Below, one piece after another: positions 21,758-30,343 of a stretch of DNA of 30,416 nt. How positions within the stretch are numbered: position 1 is the stretch's first letter; the number at the start of each line of letters is the position of its first letter. Both the position numbers and the translations under genes were made by a program. The stretch spans positions 1 to 30,416 of the forward strand of contig JAZOTD010000039.1 of the NCBI GenBank assembly GCA_045657465.1, written 5' to 3'. Under the pieces are notes generated by a model that worked only from the letters and a program-made list of their open reading frames with translations, was not told where the DNA came from and ran no database searches. This DNA comes from RGIG1681 sp045657465 (GTDB lineage Bacteria; Bacillota; Clostridia; Christensenellales; UBA1242).

Positions 21758-24700
21758 TTAAATGATTTTAATGTTTGCTTCACCAATCATGCTTGAAACT
21801 TCAGCCACAAGCGAATTTGTTGGGTCAACAGTTATATGCAAATCATATAGTTTTTTGTTGTGTTGAACAAAAACCGGACTTTCGCCTTGATAACATGTCA
21901 AAATCTCACTAAGTGCATTAACCAAGCTTGCATCTGTAATATCAAACTTCAAATACACTTTCTTTGCAACCTTTTCAACCTTTATTTCTCCAAAAACAAC
22001 TTTTTCTTGTTTTGGTTGAACAATTTCTGGTTTCTTTTCATCTAAATATTCGATATTTTCAACAAGAATAATTGGTTTGTCACCAACTCTAATTGAAAGC
22101 CTTCCAGTTATATGCACAATTCTGTCAGCGGCAAGTGTTTCTGCAAACTTTTCATATGTCTTGTTAAACATCATACAGTCAAATTCACCATAAATATCTT
22201 CGACAACCAAAATTGCCATTGGTTTATTGCCAACTTTTGTCATAATGCGCTTAACTTCTGCAATCACACCACCACATTCAACATTCATGCCATCTTTAAG
22301 GTCACTGACAAAGTCATCATGGTTTTCACTTTCATCAACCACTTCACCTTCAATGTCTTCTTCTTGAATCATTGACGAATTAAATGAATAATCTTTCATA
22401 ATTTGCATGTATTCATCAAGAGGGTTTCCTGAAATATAAATTCCGCAGACTTCTTTCTCTTTTTTAAGTTTTTCCATCAAGTCATATTCTTTTAGGTCTG
22501 GATAAACAATCTTGATGGCTTCACTTTCACCCATAAGGTCACCAAACATCGAAAACTGTCCTGAAACCTTTGATTTTGCATCTTTAGCAGCACAAGCCAT
22601 TGCGTTTTCATAAACCGCAACAAGTTGACTTCTGGTCTTTCCAAAACAATCAAACGCACCTGAATAAATAAATCCTTCAATTAGTCGTTTGTTAAGTCCA
22701 AATTCAACAGTTCTAGACAAAAAGTTTTCAAGTGAAGTAAATTTTCCGTCTTGTTCACGACATTTGATAATCATGTCACAAATTGTGCCACCAATACCCT
22801 TGATAGCAGACAAACCAAACCTAATTGACTCACCTTTAACCGAGAACAATGTTTTTGATTCATTGATATCTGGCGACAAAATCTCAATGCCTTCACTCTT
22901 TGCATAAGCAAGATATTTTTTAAGGTCATCAGACTTTGAAATACGGTTGTTTAAGATTGCAGTCAAAAACTCTGGCTGATAATAATATTTCATATAGGCA
23001 GTTTGATAAGTTACATATGAATAAGCCGCAGCATGCGACTTGTTAAACGCATACGAACCAAACTTTTCCATTTTGTCCCAAAGCGCATTTGCAACATCTG
23101 CTGGAACACCATTTTTAACACAGCCATCAACGGCAGGCTTTCCAAGAATTGATGGACAACCATTAACAAAAACTTCTCTTTCTTTTTGAAGGTCTTTAAG
23201 CTTCTTCTTACCCATCATTTTACGCACGGCATCCGCACGTGAAAGCGTGTAACCCGCAAGAACCTGAACAATTTTCATAACCTGTTCTTGATAAACAATA
23301 ACGCCATATGTGTAGTTCAAAACCGGTTCAAGACGAGGGTCAACATAAGTAACATCTTGTGGATTGTGCTTGTTATGAACGAAGTCAGGAATTGTGTCCA
23401 TAGGACCAGGACGATATAGTGACACGCCCGCAACAATATCTTCAAGACAGGTTGGCTTAAGGTCTTTCATGAATTTTTGGAATCCGCCACTTTCAATCTG
23501 GAACACCGCGGTGGTGTTTCCTGAAGCAATCATCTTAAACACGTCTGGATCATCATATGTGTTGTTTTCAAATGACACATCAATGCCTCTATTTTCTTTT
23601 ACATATTGAATCGCAAATTTAATATCGGACAAGTTGCTTAGTCCCAAAAAGTCCATTTTCAAATGGCCCAAATGCTCCATTTGACCACCATTATATTGCG
23701 TGGTGATTTCATCACCAGACCTTGAAAGCGGAACAAAATTGTCAAGAGCTTCTTTTCCAATAATAACACCGCAAGGATGCACTGAAGTCTGTCTTGGCAT
23801 GTCTTCAAGTTTGATAGCAATATCAACAACCTGCTTAAGTTGTGGATTGTTGTTATAAAGTTCAATAAGTTCTGGCACTGCATAATCAACGCCATAATCT
23901 TTTGCACCAGGCTTTGCTTGATAGAAACCAAAAGCCTTTTTCAAAATATATGGTCTTCCAATTGAGTTTGGAATTGCCTTTGTAATCTTGTCAGTTTCAG
24001 AGTATGGAACTTTAAGAACACGACCAACGTCTTTAATGGCGTTTTTAGCAGCCATCATGCCAAGTGAAATGATTTTAATAACACGTTCAGTGCCATATTT
24101 TTGACGAACATAACCAATAACGTCTTGACGTCTGCAATCTTCAAAGTCAACGTCAAAGTCAGGTGCAGATACACGGTCTGGGTTTAAAAATCTTTCAAAG
24201 AACAAACCAAATCTAAGCGGGTCAAGTTGTGTTATATCCATCAAATATGCAATAACAGAACCAGCACCAGAACCACGTCCAGGACCAACAGAAATGCCCA
24301 TTTTTCTAGCGGCCAAAATATAATCCCACACAATGAGATAATATTCAATAAAGCCCATTCTAGAAATAACCCCTAACTCATATTCAATACGCTCATGGAG
24401 TTCTGGAAACATCTTTCCATACTTACGCTTAACGCCGTCATCAATGATTTTTCTAATATATGTCATTGGGTCGTCGCCGTTTTCTGGTATGTATCTTGGG
24501 AATAGATAGTGTCCGTATTCAAAGTTGTAGTTGCACTTATCCATTATCTCAAGCGTATTTTGCAAACTTTCTTCTTCAAAAAGTTTTTTCATTTCATCAT
24601 ATGTTTTAAAATAAAACTCATCAGTATCAAATTTCATTCTGTCAGGATCATCAATGGTTTTTCTCATGTTTACACACATCAAAATATCCTGACAAACCGC

Positions 24701-25513
24701 ATCTTCTTTGTCTAGATAGTGAACGTCATTTGTCGCAACGGTCTTAACACCTATCTTTTTAGCCAGTGCATAAAGCTTTGGCAAAACATACTTTTCTTCT
24801 TTTAACCCATGGTCTTGAACTTCAATATAAAAATCACCAGGAGCAAACATATCTCTCAAACGAATCGCATCTTTTTCAGCTTCATCGTCTTGATTATTGA
24901 GTAAATAACTAGGAATAGTTCCCGCCACACACGCAGACAAGCATATCAAACCTTCGCTATATTGTTCCAAAAGTTTGTAGTCAATTCTTGGCTTAAAATA
25001 AAACCCATCTCTAAACGCAATTGCATTTAGTTTTGAAATGTTTTTATATCCCTGCTCGTTTTTAACAAGCAACACCAAGTGATTAAGTTTTTCTCTGCCT
25101 TCTTTTTTTGTATGGTCTCTAGAAACATAAAATTCACAGCCCAATATTGGTTTAACAATAGGTTTTCCATGTTCTTTATAATATGCTTCATCAAGTGACA
25201 CGCACGCATCAAAAAATGTAACCGCACCATACATATTTCCGTGATCGGTGACGGCCACCGCACGCATGCCCAGTTCTTTAGCTTTCTTTACGAGAGTGTC
25301 AATTCTTGTTGCACCATCGAGCAATGAATATTCAGAGTGAAGATGCAAATGCACAAAGTTTTTTTCATCAATAAAATTTCTCATTTGTGCATGAGGACGC
25401 TTTAAGGTTTTTCTCACCCTAATTTCTGGCAAAATCTTTTTGCCATCTTCACTTTGCTTAAACTTATACCCTTTTTTCTGCGTATGCAAGAGTGGTGAAT
25501 ATTTATTTGGCAT
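21758..25513 (-). CDS. dnaE: DNA polymerase III alpha subunit DnaE
   Basis: 1251 residues. Order: N-terminal extension (1-52), PHP domain opening FVHLHLHSEYSLLDG and AVTDHGNMYG, palm domain with GPGRGSGAGSVIAYL and catalytic Asp454 and Asp456 in PDFDVDFED, and third Asp621 in HLKMDFLGL. Then come the tandem HhH region (LIEGFIYSGAFDCFGK), the clamp-binding motif QFSMFG (~986-991) and an OB-fold (CGGVIAEVKRIMTKVGNKPMA). This is the DnaE type rather than PolC. Extension residues 1-52 are Lys/Arg-rich and not part of the usual enzyme. The start is one of two tandem ATGs (25516, 25513); AGGAG is better spaced for the second. It overlaps the whiA end by 11 bases. Confidence 0.96.
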   Translation of the reverse strand: MPNKYSPLLHTQKKGYKFKQSEDGKKILPEIRVRKTLKRPHAQMRNFIDEKNFVHLHLHSEYSLLDGATRIDTLVKKAKELGMRAVAVTDHGNMYGAVTFFDACVSLDEAYYKEHGKPIVKPILGCEFYVSRDHTKKEGREKLNHLVLLVKNEQGYKNISKLNAIAFRDGFYFKPRIDYKLLEQYSEGLICLSACVAGTIPSYLLNNQDDEAEKDAIRLRDMFAPGDFYIEVQDHGLKEEKYVLPKLYALAKKIGVKTVATNDVHYLDKEDAVCQDILMCVNMRKTIDDPDRMKFDTDEFYFKTYDEMKKLFEEESLQNTLEIMDKCNYNFEYGHYLFPRYIPENGDDPMTYIRKIIDDGVKRKYGKMFPELHERIEYELGVISRMGFIEYYLIVWDYILAARKMGISVGPGRGSGAGSVIAYLMDITQLDPLRFGLFFERFLNPDRVSAPDFDVDFEDCRRQDVIGYVRQKYGTERVIKIISLGMMAAKNAIKDVGRVLKVPYSETDKITKAIPNSIGRPYILKKAFGFYQAKPGAKDYGVDYAVPELIELYNNNPQLKQVVDIAIKLEDMPRQTSVHPCGVIIGKEALDNFVPLSRSGDEITTQYNGGQMEHLGHLKMDFLGLSNLSDIKFAIQYVKENRGIDVSFENNTYDDPDVFKMIASGNTTAVFQIESGGFQKFMKDLKPTCLEDIVAGVSLYRPGPMDTIPDFVHNKHNPQDVTYVDPRLEPVLNYTYGVIVYQEQVMKIVQVLAGYTLSRADAVRKMMGKKKLKDLQKEREVFVNGCPSILGKPAVDGCVKNGVPADVANALWDKMEKFGSYAFNKSHAAAYSYVTYQTAYMKYYYQPEFLTAILNNRISKSDDLKKYLAYAKSEGIEILSPDINESKTLFSVKGESIRFGLSAIKGIGGTICDMIIKCREQDGKFTSLENFLSRTVEFGLNKRLIEGFIYSGAFDCFGKTRSQLVAVYENAMACAAKDAKSKVSGQFSMFGDLMGESEAIKIVYPDLKEYDLMEKLKKEKEVCGIYISGNPLDEYMQIMKDYSFNSSMIQEEDIEGEVVDESENHDDFVSDLKDGMNVECGGVIAEVKRIMTKVGNKPMAILVVEDIYGEFDCMMFNKTYEKFAETLAADRIVHITGRLSIRVGDKPIILVENIEYLDEKKPEIVQPKQEKVVFGEIKVEKVAKKVYLKFDITDASLVNALSEILTCYQGESPVFVQHNKKLYDLHITVDPTNSLVAEVSSMIGEANIKII

Positions 25514-26474
25514 CATCTTCTCCTAGTTCTTCTGCAAGTTTTATAATTTTCTCATAACGTTGAGCAAGTGCCCCTTTGCTCACAGGTTTTTCCATAAGCA
25601 ACAGCAAATCTTTAAGCGATGACTCTGGATTTGAAAGTCTCAAGAGTGCCGCTTCATTCAATGTTTCTGGCAGATTCTCAAGCCCAATTGTGTTTTGAAG
25701 CACTTCAATTGCTTTAAGTTGTTTCAGTGCCGCATTAACCGCCTTGTCAATATTGGCTGAAATGCAATTAATTTGTCTGTTGGTTGCACTGTTCATGTCA
25801 CGACTAACTCGTTGATTTAAAAGGTCCAAAATTGTTTTACTTGCACCAAAAAGCCCCAGTGCGTCGCAAATAACATCACTGTTTTTAAGATAAACCACAA
25901 ACAAATCATTTCTTTCAACAAGTTTTGGAAAAATATCAAAATTTGAAAAGATTTCAAGCACAAGATCTGCCTGCTCTTTTGAAACAAAATCAATCTCAAA
26001 ATGATAACCATATCTGCGTTTGCCATCGGTTTCATTTGGAACACTAACCGAACCAGTTCCCAAAAACACACCTGTTAAAAATGCCAGCATTTTGTCTTTA
26101 GATTCCAAAAACGCCTTGTCACAAACATCTGAAATCCAAGCGTCACCATTGTTGTTTTCTTGAATAATACCAAGTTTTTTCAAAATCTTGTCATTGTCAT
26201 CTTCAAACACAGAAAGTTCAAAACGTTCTTTATTTTTAAAATTCTTAACAAGCTTTGCAACCTGAACATCAATCATGCCAAAAACTTCAACCAGTTTTTG
26301 ACGTGCAAAATTAATCACTTCTTCGCTTTCGCTAGAAAGCACAAAAGAAAGTTTGCCATTTGAAATAACCAAACTTCCCGCAGCCAAAAACAATCCTTGC
26401 AAAATAGAATGTGATTCTTTTTTGTAAAGATTCTTCTTTATGATTTCTTCTTTAACCGACTTTGAAAAAGACAT
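25503..26474 (-). CDS. whiA: Sporulation/division regulator WhiA
   Basis: 323 residues. The N-terminal part resembles a degenerate LAGLIDADG homing-endonuclease fold: ILQGLFLAAGSLVISNGKLSFVLSS and AFLTGVFLGTGSVSVPNETDGKRRYGYHFEI are its two repeats. The C-terminal helix-turn-helix is LNEAALLRLSNPESSLKDLLLLMEKPVSKGALAQRYEKII, the WhiA DNA-binding domain. In streptomycetes WhiA controls sporulation genes; in Bacillus it affects division and chromosome segregation without a clear regulon. ATG 26474 is preferred: AGGTG lies 7-8 nt upstream and a GTG at 26483 lacks a ribosome site. The usual partners rapZ and yvcK do not precede it here. Confidence 0.93.
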   Translation of the reverse strand: MSFSKSVKEEIIKKNLYKKESHSILQGLFLAAGSLVISNGKLSFVLSSESEEVINFARQKLVEVFGMIDVQVAKLVKNFKNKERFELSVFEDDNDKILKKLGIIQENNNGDAWISDVCDKAFLESKDKMLAFLTGVFLGTGSVSVPNETDGKRRYGYHFEIDFVSKEQADLVLEIFSNFDIFPKLVERNDLFVVYLKNSDVICDALGLFGASKTILDLLNQRVSRDMNSATNRQINCISANIDKAVNAALKQLKAIEVLQNTIGLENLPETLNEAALLRLSNPESSLKDLLLLMEKPVSKGALAQRYEKIIKLAEELGEDDAK

Positions 26475-26493
26475 AATTTTCACCTATACCCAC

Positions 26494-26522
26494 ATTATAC
26501 TAACAAAAAACTTTTTCTTCAA
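26494..26522 (-). promoter_or_regulatory. Promoter of whiA-dnaE-pfkA
   Basis: Minus strand TTGAAG (26522-26517), 17-nt spacer, TATAAT (26499-26494). The predicted leader is only about 12-15 nt and holds just the ribosome site. Confidence 0.75.
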
Positions 26523-26523
26523 T

Positions 26524-26553
26524 AAAAAAATGTCAAAACTTTGACATTTTTTT
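26524..26553 (-). terminator. Terminator of the murB-PHP unit
   Basis: 13-bp stem AAAAAAATGTCAA (26524-26536) / TTGACATTTTTTT (26541-26553), loop AACT. It lies 64 bases past the PHP gene's stop and immediately before the whiA promoter. It separates the two units. Confidence 0.82.
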
Positions 26554-26616
26554 ATTGTATTATTAATTTTTCCCACCAAACAGTGCCGTGTTATAAATAA
26601 ATTTTATTTATTTATC

Positions 26617-28212
26617 TTATTTTGCATCTTTGTTAGTTGTTGTTTTTGAAGCACCCTTCTTTTCATTTTCTTCACTGAGTGCAACAAAACCACCAGTTCC
26701 ACCCATAAAACCACCATAGCCTTTTCGTGTTTTTGATGGTTTTGCAGGCTCTGCTTTGACTGGTTTTTGAGCCATTGTTTCAACATCAACGTCAACAATC
26801 TTTGGCTTGCCACCAACTTTTTTTCTAACTGGAACATTAGTATTCTTTTCAATATCCATCACAATCTTTTGTTTTGGAGCATTTGCATCTTTAACATTTG
26901 CCTGTGCAGTTTTTACTTCTTGAAGTGCCTTTAAAATTTCATCAGCTGTTGCAGGTGTTGTTTTTTCAGTATTTTCTTCTGGTTTTTGTTGAATGGTTTC
27001 TGCCGGAGCCACACTAACAATCGGCTCAATAATTTCAGCACCCTTGTTTAACAACCCATCAATTTCATTTTCCACTTCTTCACCAACCATAACAGGTTGT
27101 TCAACTTGTGGTTCAACCACAATTTCTTCAACAGCTGGCTCAATAAATGAAAACTCGTTTTCATCTCTGCTTTCAACTTCTTCTTGCTTATGTTTTTTCA
27201 AAATTTCTTGCGCTTGTCTGATCAACTCAATTTCTTCTGGAGACATAAACGCATAGTCAAATTCATGTGTCGCAAAATCAATCTCTTTGTCTTCTGCAGC
27301 AGGCTCTTCACCTTTTTTCACATATTCAAGCCCTTTTTCTTTTGCAATATCTGCAAGCGCCTTTTCCATTTCAGGAGACAAACTTTCAGTAAATTCAACT
27401 CGCTTAACTTCTTGTTGTTTTTTCTTTTCTTCAGCTTCTTCTTGTTTCTTTTTGTTATAGAAACTAAAAGCGATTTCATCTTGTTTTTGATCTTCAGATT
27501 TTTCACTATAATCAAACTCAACATTGATAATTAAATCACTTGGAATGTTATATTTTTTAATAAGTTCAAAAGCTCTTTCAACATTTCCAACATCTTCTCT
27601 TCTGTGAGCATCAGAACAAACAGCAAACAAACAACCACTTGCAAGCAGTTCATCAACTTGATCTTGTGTCCAGTTGGTGTGACGGTTGTTAATTTCAATC
27701 AAAGTTCCCCTTTGTCTGCAAGCCACACCAATTTCATAAAGGTCGGTTTCAAGAATCGAATCAATATGAGAAACAATATTGACTGGATATCTGTTAATTG
27801 CATTAACAAACGCTCTTGTGCATTTTTCTTTTGCTTCTTTTGTTTTTTCAACATTTCCAAAAAAGCCTGCAAAATCAGTTTTTATTAATCTGTGATAACC
27901 AACAATCAAAATATCAATCATTGCAAGCGTTTCATTATCAACGTCAATGGTTCCATCTTCTGCAAGGATATCTGCTTCTATTCCAAGCAACACTTTTGTT
28001 GATGACCAAGTGTTTATATCATCAATCATTGCCCTAGCTTTTTTGATTTTTTCTTTATTTGTGCCGCATAAATGCCTAAAGCCATGGTCAGTAATTGCAA
28101 TTTCATTAAGACCTATTGCATTTGCAGAATAAACCATTTCTTCAATAGTGTTTTTTGCATGAAAAAACCTACCATTTTTTGTATGAAGATGATAATCGGT
28201 CAATAATCTCAT
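26617..28212 (-). CDS. PHP-domain phosphoesterase with long disordered C-terminal tail
   Basis: 531 residues. The first ~233 form a PHP domain: TDYHLHT (His8, His10), ITDHG (Asp42, His43), GIEADI (Glu79), VGYH (His107), SHID (His149) and SDAHR (Asp201, His203). This is a full metal-binding set, like YcdX-type phosphatases. Residues ~234-531 (DNA 26617-27513) are a low-complexity Glu/Lys/Ala/Pro/Val tail with no fold I recognise. It has two amphipathic stretches (SPEEIELIRQAQEILKKHK; ATADEILKALQEV) and a Gly-rich end (GYGGFMGGTGGF). Stand-alone PHP proteins of the murB/whiA neighbourhood are usually only ~240 residues. ATG 28212 lies within the murB 3' end (44-base overlap) and has a weak ribosome site; an alternative TTG at 28233 has none. 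Confidence 0.85.
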   Translation of the reverse strand: MRLLTDYHLHTKNGRFFHAKNTIEEMVYSANAIGLNEIAITDHGFRHLCGTNKEKIKKARAMIDDINTWSSTKVLLGIEADILAEDGTIDVDNETLAMIDILIVGYHRLIKTDFAGFFGNVEKTKEAKEKCTRAFVNAINRYPVNIVSHIDSILETDLYEIGVACRQRGTLIEINNRHTNWTQDQVDELLASGCLFAVCSDAHRREDVGNVERAFELIKKYNIPSDLIINVEFDYSEKSEDQKQDEIAFSFYNKKKQEEAEEKKKQQEVKRVEFTESLSPEMEKALADIAKEKGLEYVKKGEEPAAEDKEIDFATHEFDYAFMSPEEIELIRQAQEILKKHKQEEVESRDENEFSFIEPAVEEIVVEPQVEQPVMVGEEVENEIDGLLNKGAEIIEPIVSVAPAETIQQKPEENTEKTTPATADEILKALQEVKTAQANVKDANAPKQKIVMDIEKNTNVPVRKKVGGKPKIVDVDVETMAQKPVKAEPAKPSKTRKGYGGFMGGTGGFVALSEENEKKGASKTTTNKDAK

Positions 28213-29098
28213 TTTTGTTACCCACTTTTTCAATTTCAGGAATGAGCTTTACACCAAACTGTTTTTCCACCGACATTTCAACGATTGAAGCAAGTCTCAA
28301 AAAATCACTTGCCGACGAAGTTTTGTCATTAATGAAAAAATTTGCGTGTTTGTTAGAAATAACCACACCACCAACTCTAGTTCCCTTAAGCCCCACTCTT
28401 TCGATATAAAACCCAGCAGAGCGTCCATTTATCTTGCGATAAACCGACCCAAGTGAAAATCCGTTTGGTTGCGATTTGCTTCTAAGATATGCAAACTCAT
28501 TACACAAACTAATTATATCATACTCGTTTTTATTTTCAAACAAAAAACTAGCCATAAGAACAACAAAACCAGTTAAATTTGAAAAGTGATATGCAAATTT
28601 AATTTCATTCTTTTCAAGCTCAAATATCTTGCCATTTTTAGCCACTTTAACCTTAACAAGTCTATCACTAATGTTATAACCAAAAGCACCCGCATTAGAA
28701 ACTATTGCTCCACCAATAGTTGCAGGAATCCCACAAAGTCCTTCAAAACCCGAAAGCTTGTTTTGTTTCAAATAATCACAAAACTTCGAGAGCATCACCC
28801 CCGCAGACACCGACACAAGTCCACCTTCATTTTTTATTTCATCAACCATTCTTGTGAGCACTACTAGTGGAAAGTGTATATCTTCAACAAACAAAAGATT
28901 GCTGGCATTTCCAATCACTTTAAAACACACTTTGTTTACCTGAAAGAACACCACTATCTCTTCAAGTTCTTTCATATTTTTTGGAAACACCACCAAATCC
29001 GCAGTGCCACCTATTCGAATTGAAGAAATCTGCGCAAGGTCAAAATTTTGAAAAAATTCAACTTTGCTTTTGTCTAAAAATTTTAATATTTTCTCCAC
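28169..29098 (-). CDS. murB: UDP-N-acetylenolpyruvoylglucosamine reductase MurB (type II)
   Basis: Reduces the enolpyruvyl group of UDP-GlcNAc-enolpyruvate with NADPH and FAD, giving UDP-MurNAc for peptidoglycan. 309 residues. FAD-binding parts SSIRIGGTADLVVF and GNASNLLF are followed by GFEGLCGIPATIGGAIVSNAGAFG. The proton-donor Ser218 is in FSLGSVYRK, GLKGTRVGGVVISNKHANF is the type II signature, and Glu288 is in LIPEIEKVG. The position of the conserved Arg of 'FgYRxS' (E. coli Arg159) is His171 in KFAYHFSNL. I place the start at GTG 29098, 7 nt after AGGGG, rather than TTG 29104. It lies 10 bases after the previous gene and overlaps the PHP gene. Confidence 0.93.
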   Translation of the reverse strand: MEKILKFLDKSKVEFFQNFDLAQISSIRIGGTADLVVFPKNMKELEEIVVFFQVNKVCFKVIGNASNLLFVEDIHFPLVVLTRMVDEIKNEGGLVSVSAGVMLSKFCDYLKQNKLSGFEGLCGIPATIGGAIVSNAGAFGYNISDRLVKVKVAKNGKIFELEKNEIKFAYHFSNLTGFVVLMASFLFENKNEYDIISLCNEFAYLRSKSQPNGFSLGSVYRKINGRSAGFYIERVGLKGTRVGGVVISNKHANFFINDKTSSASDFLRLASIVEMSVEKQFGVKLIPEIEKVGNKNEIIDRLSSSYKKW

Positions 29099-29108
29099 AA
29101 ACAAACCC

Positions 29109-30254
29109 CTATCTTGCTAGAAATTCTTGTTGGATTTTCTCAATTTCCGTGCAGCCAATAAAAACATTTAAAAGCTCATAATGTTCGATTTTATAAGATG
29201 TTATGTCTTGCATAATACCTTGTTTTTGAGCATTGTTTTGCATTTTATTCACACTCATGAGCCCACTCTCTTCAACCATGCTTTGAACCTGAGACTGAGT
29301 CATATAATTAACAAAATTAACCACGCATGTTTTCTTGATTTTATCGTGAATGTCGCTCATAAACAAAAACTGAACTAGGTCACTAAACTTTGAAAGCTTT
29401 TCAATTTTAACATTTTCAAGTTTGCCATTACTTTCTCTGTTTTTTACCCTAGCCACATCTTTCCTTGTTCCAAGAAGCATAGTGCTCTTTCCAGCAACAA
29501 AGTTGCAATAAGCTGAATAACTCGTCTGCTTAAAATTATCTTTATTGACTGAATATTTTGAAATTGATAATCCCCCATTATCATAATATGAACTCAATGA
29601 CATTTGTGGCAAAAGATATTTCGAATCACCCATTTCAAGTGAGTAAACAATCTTTGTTTTGTTCTTATTTTCAACCTTATATCCACTATTCAAACAAATA
29701 TCTAACAATGAATCATTTTCACTCTTTCCAGCACTTAAAAGTGCTTTTTCGGTTGAAATTAAATAATAAGAGCTTGCGCACCAAGCAATAGCCTTCTGCT
29801 TTCCATTAATTTGCCCCGCGTTTAAAACATTTTTTAACAATTCAAAATCGCCATTAATTTCAACCACCCACTCTTTAATCTTATCAGCCACTCCATATGA
29901 ACATGAAAACAAGTCTGGTTGTTGTCCACTTTTAAGCAAGTTCAAGCACTCTGTTTCAGTCAAATTTCGCACCATGAAATATAACCCTTTATTTCTTCGC
30001 TGAAACATTTTTGTTGCATTAGTTAGAAGTTGAGTTTTTGAAACATTAACCGCTTCAAATGAATCAATGTTCCAAATTTCAATCATGCCTTGATAGTCAC
30101 TCTTTTTGCCAATAAAACCTTCATAAATAAGTGCCAAATTCTCATCATTTTTAGTAGAAACCACTGGCAAACACACCAGTAGCAGCAAACTAAGCACAAG
30201 CACCCCACACCTAACAAAAACCTTTTTAAGCCAAAATTTATTCAATTTTTTCAT
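29109..30254 (-). CDS. Divergent extracellular solute-binding-like protein
   Basis: 381 residues with an N-terminal hydrophobic segment (VFVRCGVLVLSLLLLVCLPVV, about 12-32) after a Lys-rich start: a signal peptide or anchor. There is no proper lipobox, as the Cys follows Leu-Val. Segments such as QGMIEIWNIDSFE, PDLFSCSYGVADKI and KSTMLLGTRKDVARV recall sugar-type (family 1) solute-binding proteins in order. The similarity is weak, and no permease or ATPase gene is near. It may be a relic binding protein reused at the envelope, fitting its position directly before murB (10-base gap). Its start lacks a good ribosome site. A copy of the dispersed palindrome lies in its 3' coding part. Confidence 0.6.
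   Translation of the reverse strand: MKKLNKFWLKKVFVRCGVLVLSLLLLVCLPVVSTKNDENLALIYEGFIGKKSDYQGMIEIWNIDSFEAVNVSKTQLLTNATKMFQRRNKGLYFMVRNLTETECLNLLKSGQQPDLFSCSYGVADKIKEWVVEINGDFELLKNVLNAGQINGKQKAIAWCASSYYLISTEKALLSAGKSENDSLLDICLNSGYKVENKNKTKIVYSLEMGDSKYLLPQMSLSSYYDNGGLSISKYSVNKDNFKQTSYSAYCNFVAGKSTMLLGTRKDVARVKNRESNGKLENVKIEKLSKFSDLVQFLFMSDIHDKIKKTCVVNFVNYMTQSQVQSMVEESGLMSVNKMQNNAQKQGIMQDITSYKIEHYELLNVFIGCTEIEKIQQEFLAR
29195..29219. repeat. Dispersed palindrome copy 5, inside the solute-binding-like gene
   Basis: GATGTTATG (29197-29205), TCTTG spacer, CATAATACC (29211-29219), then TTGTTTTTG. Over 34 bases it matches copy 4 at 30, all inner differences being transitions. On the coding strand it encodes GIMQDIT. 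Confidence 0.75.
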
Positions 30255-30324
30255 ATAACAACTTATGTAAGATAAACCTGCATTATGAAAAACACCCCAA
30301 ACCCCACAAAACTCTCACAAAAAA

Positions 30325-30342
30325 AGACACCCACAGGTGTCT
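30325..30342 (-). terminator. Terminator of the right-edge gene
   Basis: Stem AGACACC (30325-30331) / GGTGTCT (30336-30342), loop CACA, followed on the minus strand by TTTTTTGTG. It begins one base past the stop codon at 30344. Confidence 0.8.
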
Positions 30343-30343
30343 T

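Noticed and set aside
30325..30342. Second repeat family shared by the hairpins at 20705 and 30325
   Set aside because: Both contain AGACACC/GTGTCT, but the shared part is short (6-7 bases per arm) and both sit right after stop codons, so ordinary terminators explain them.
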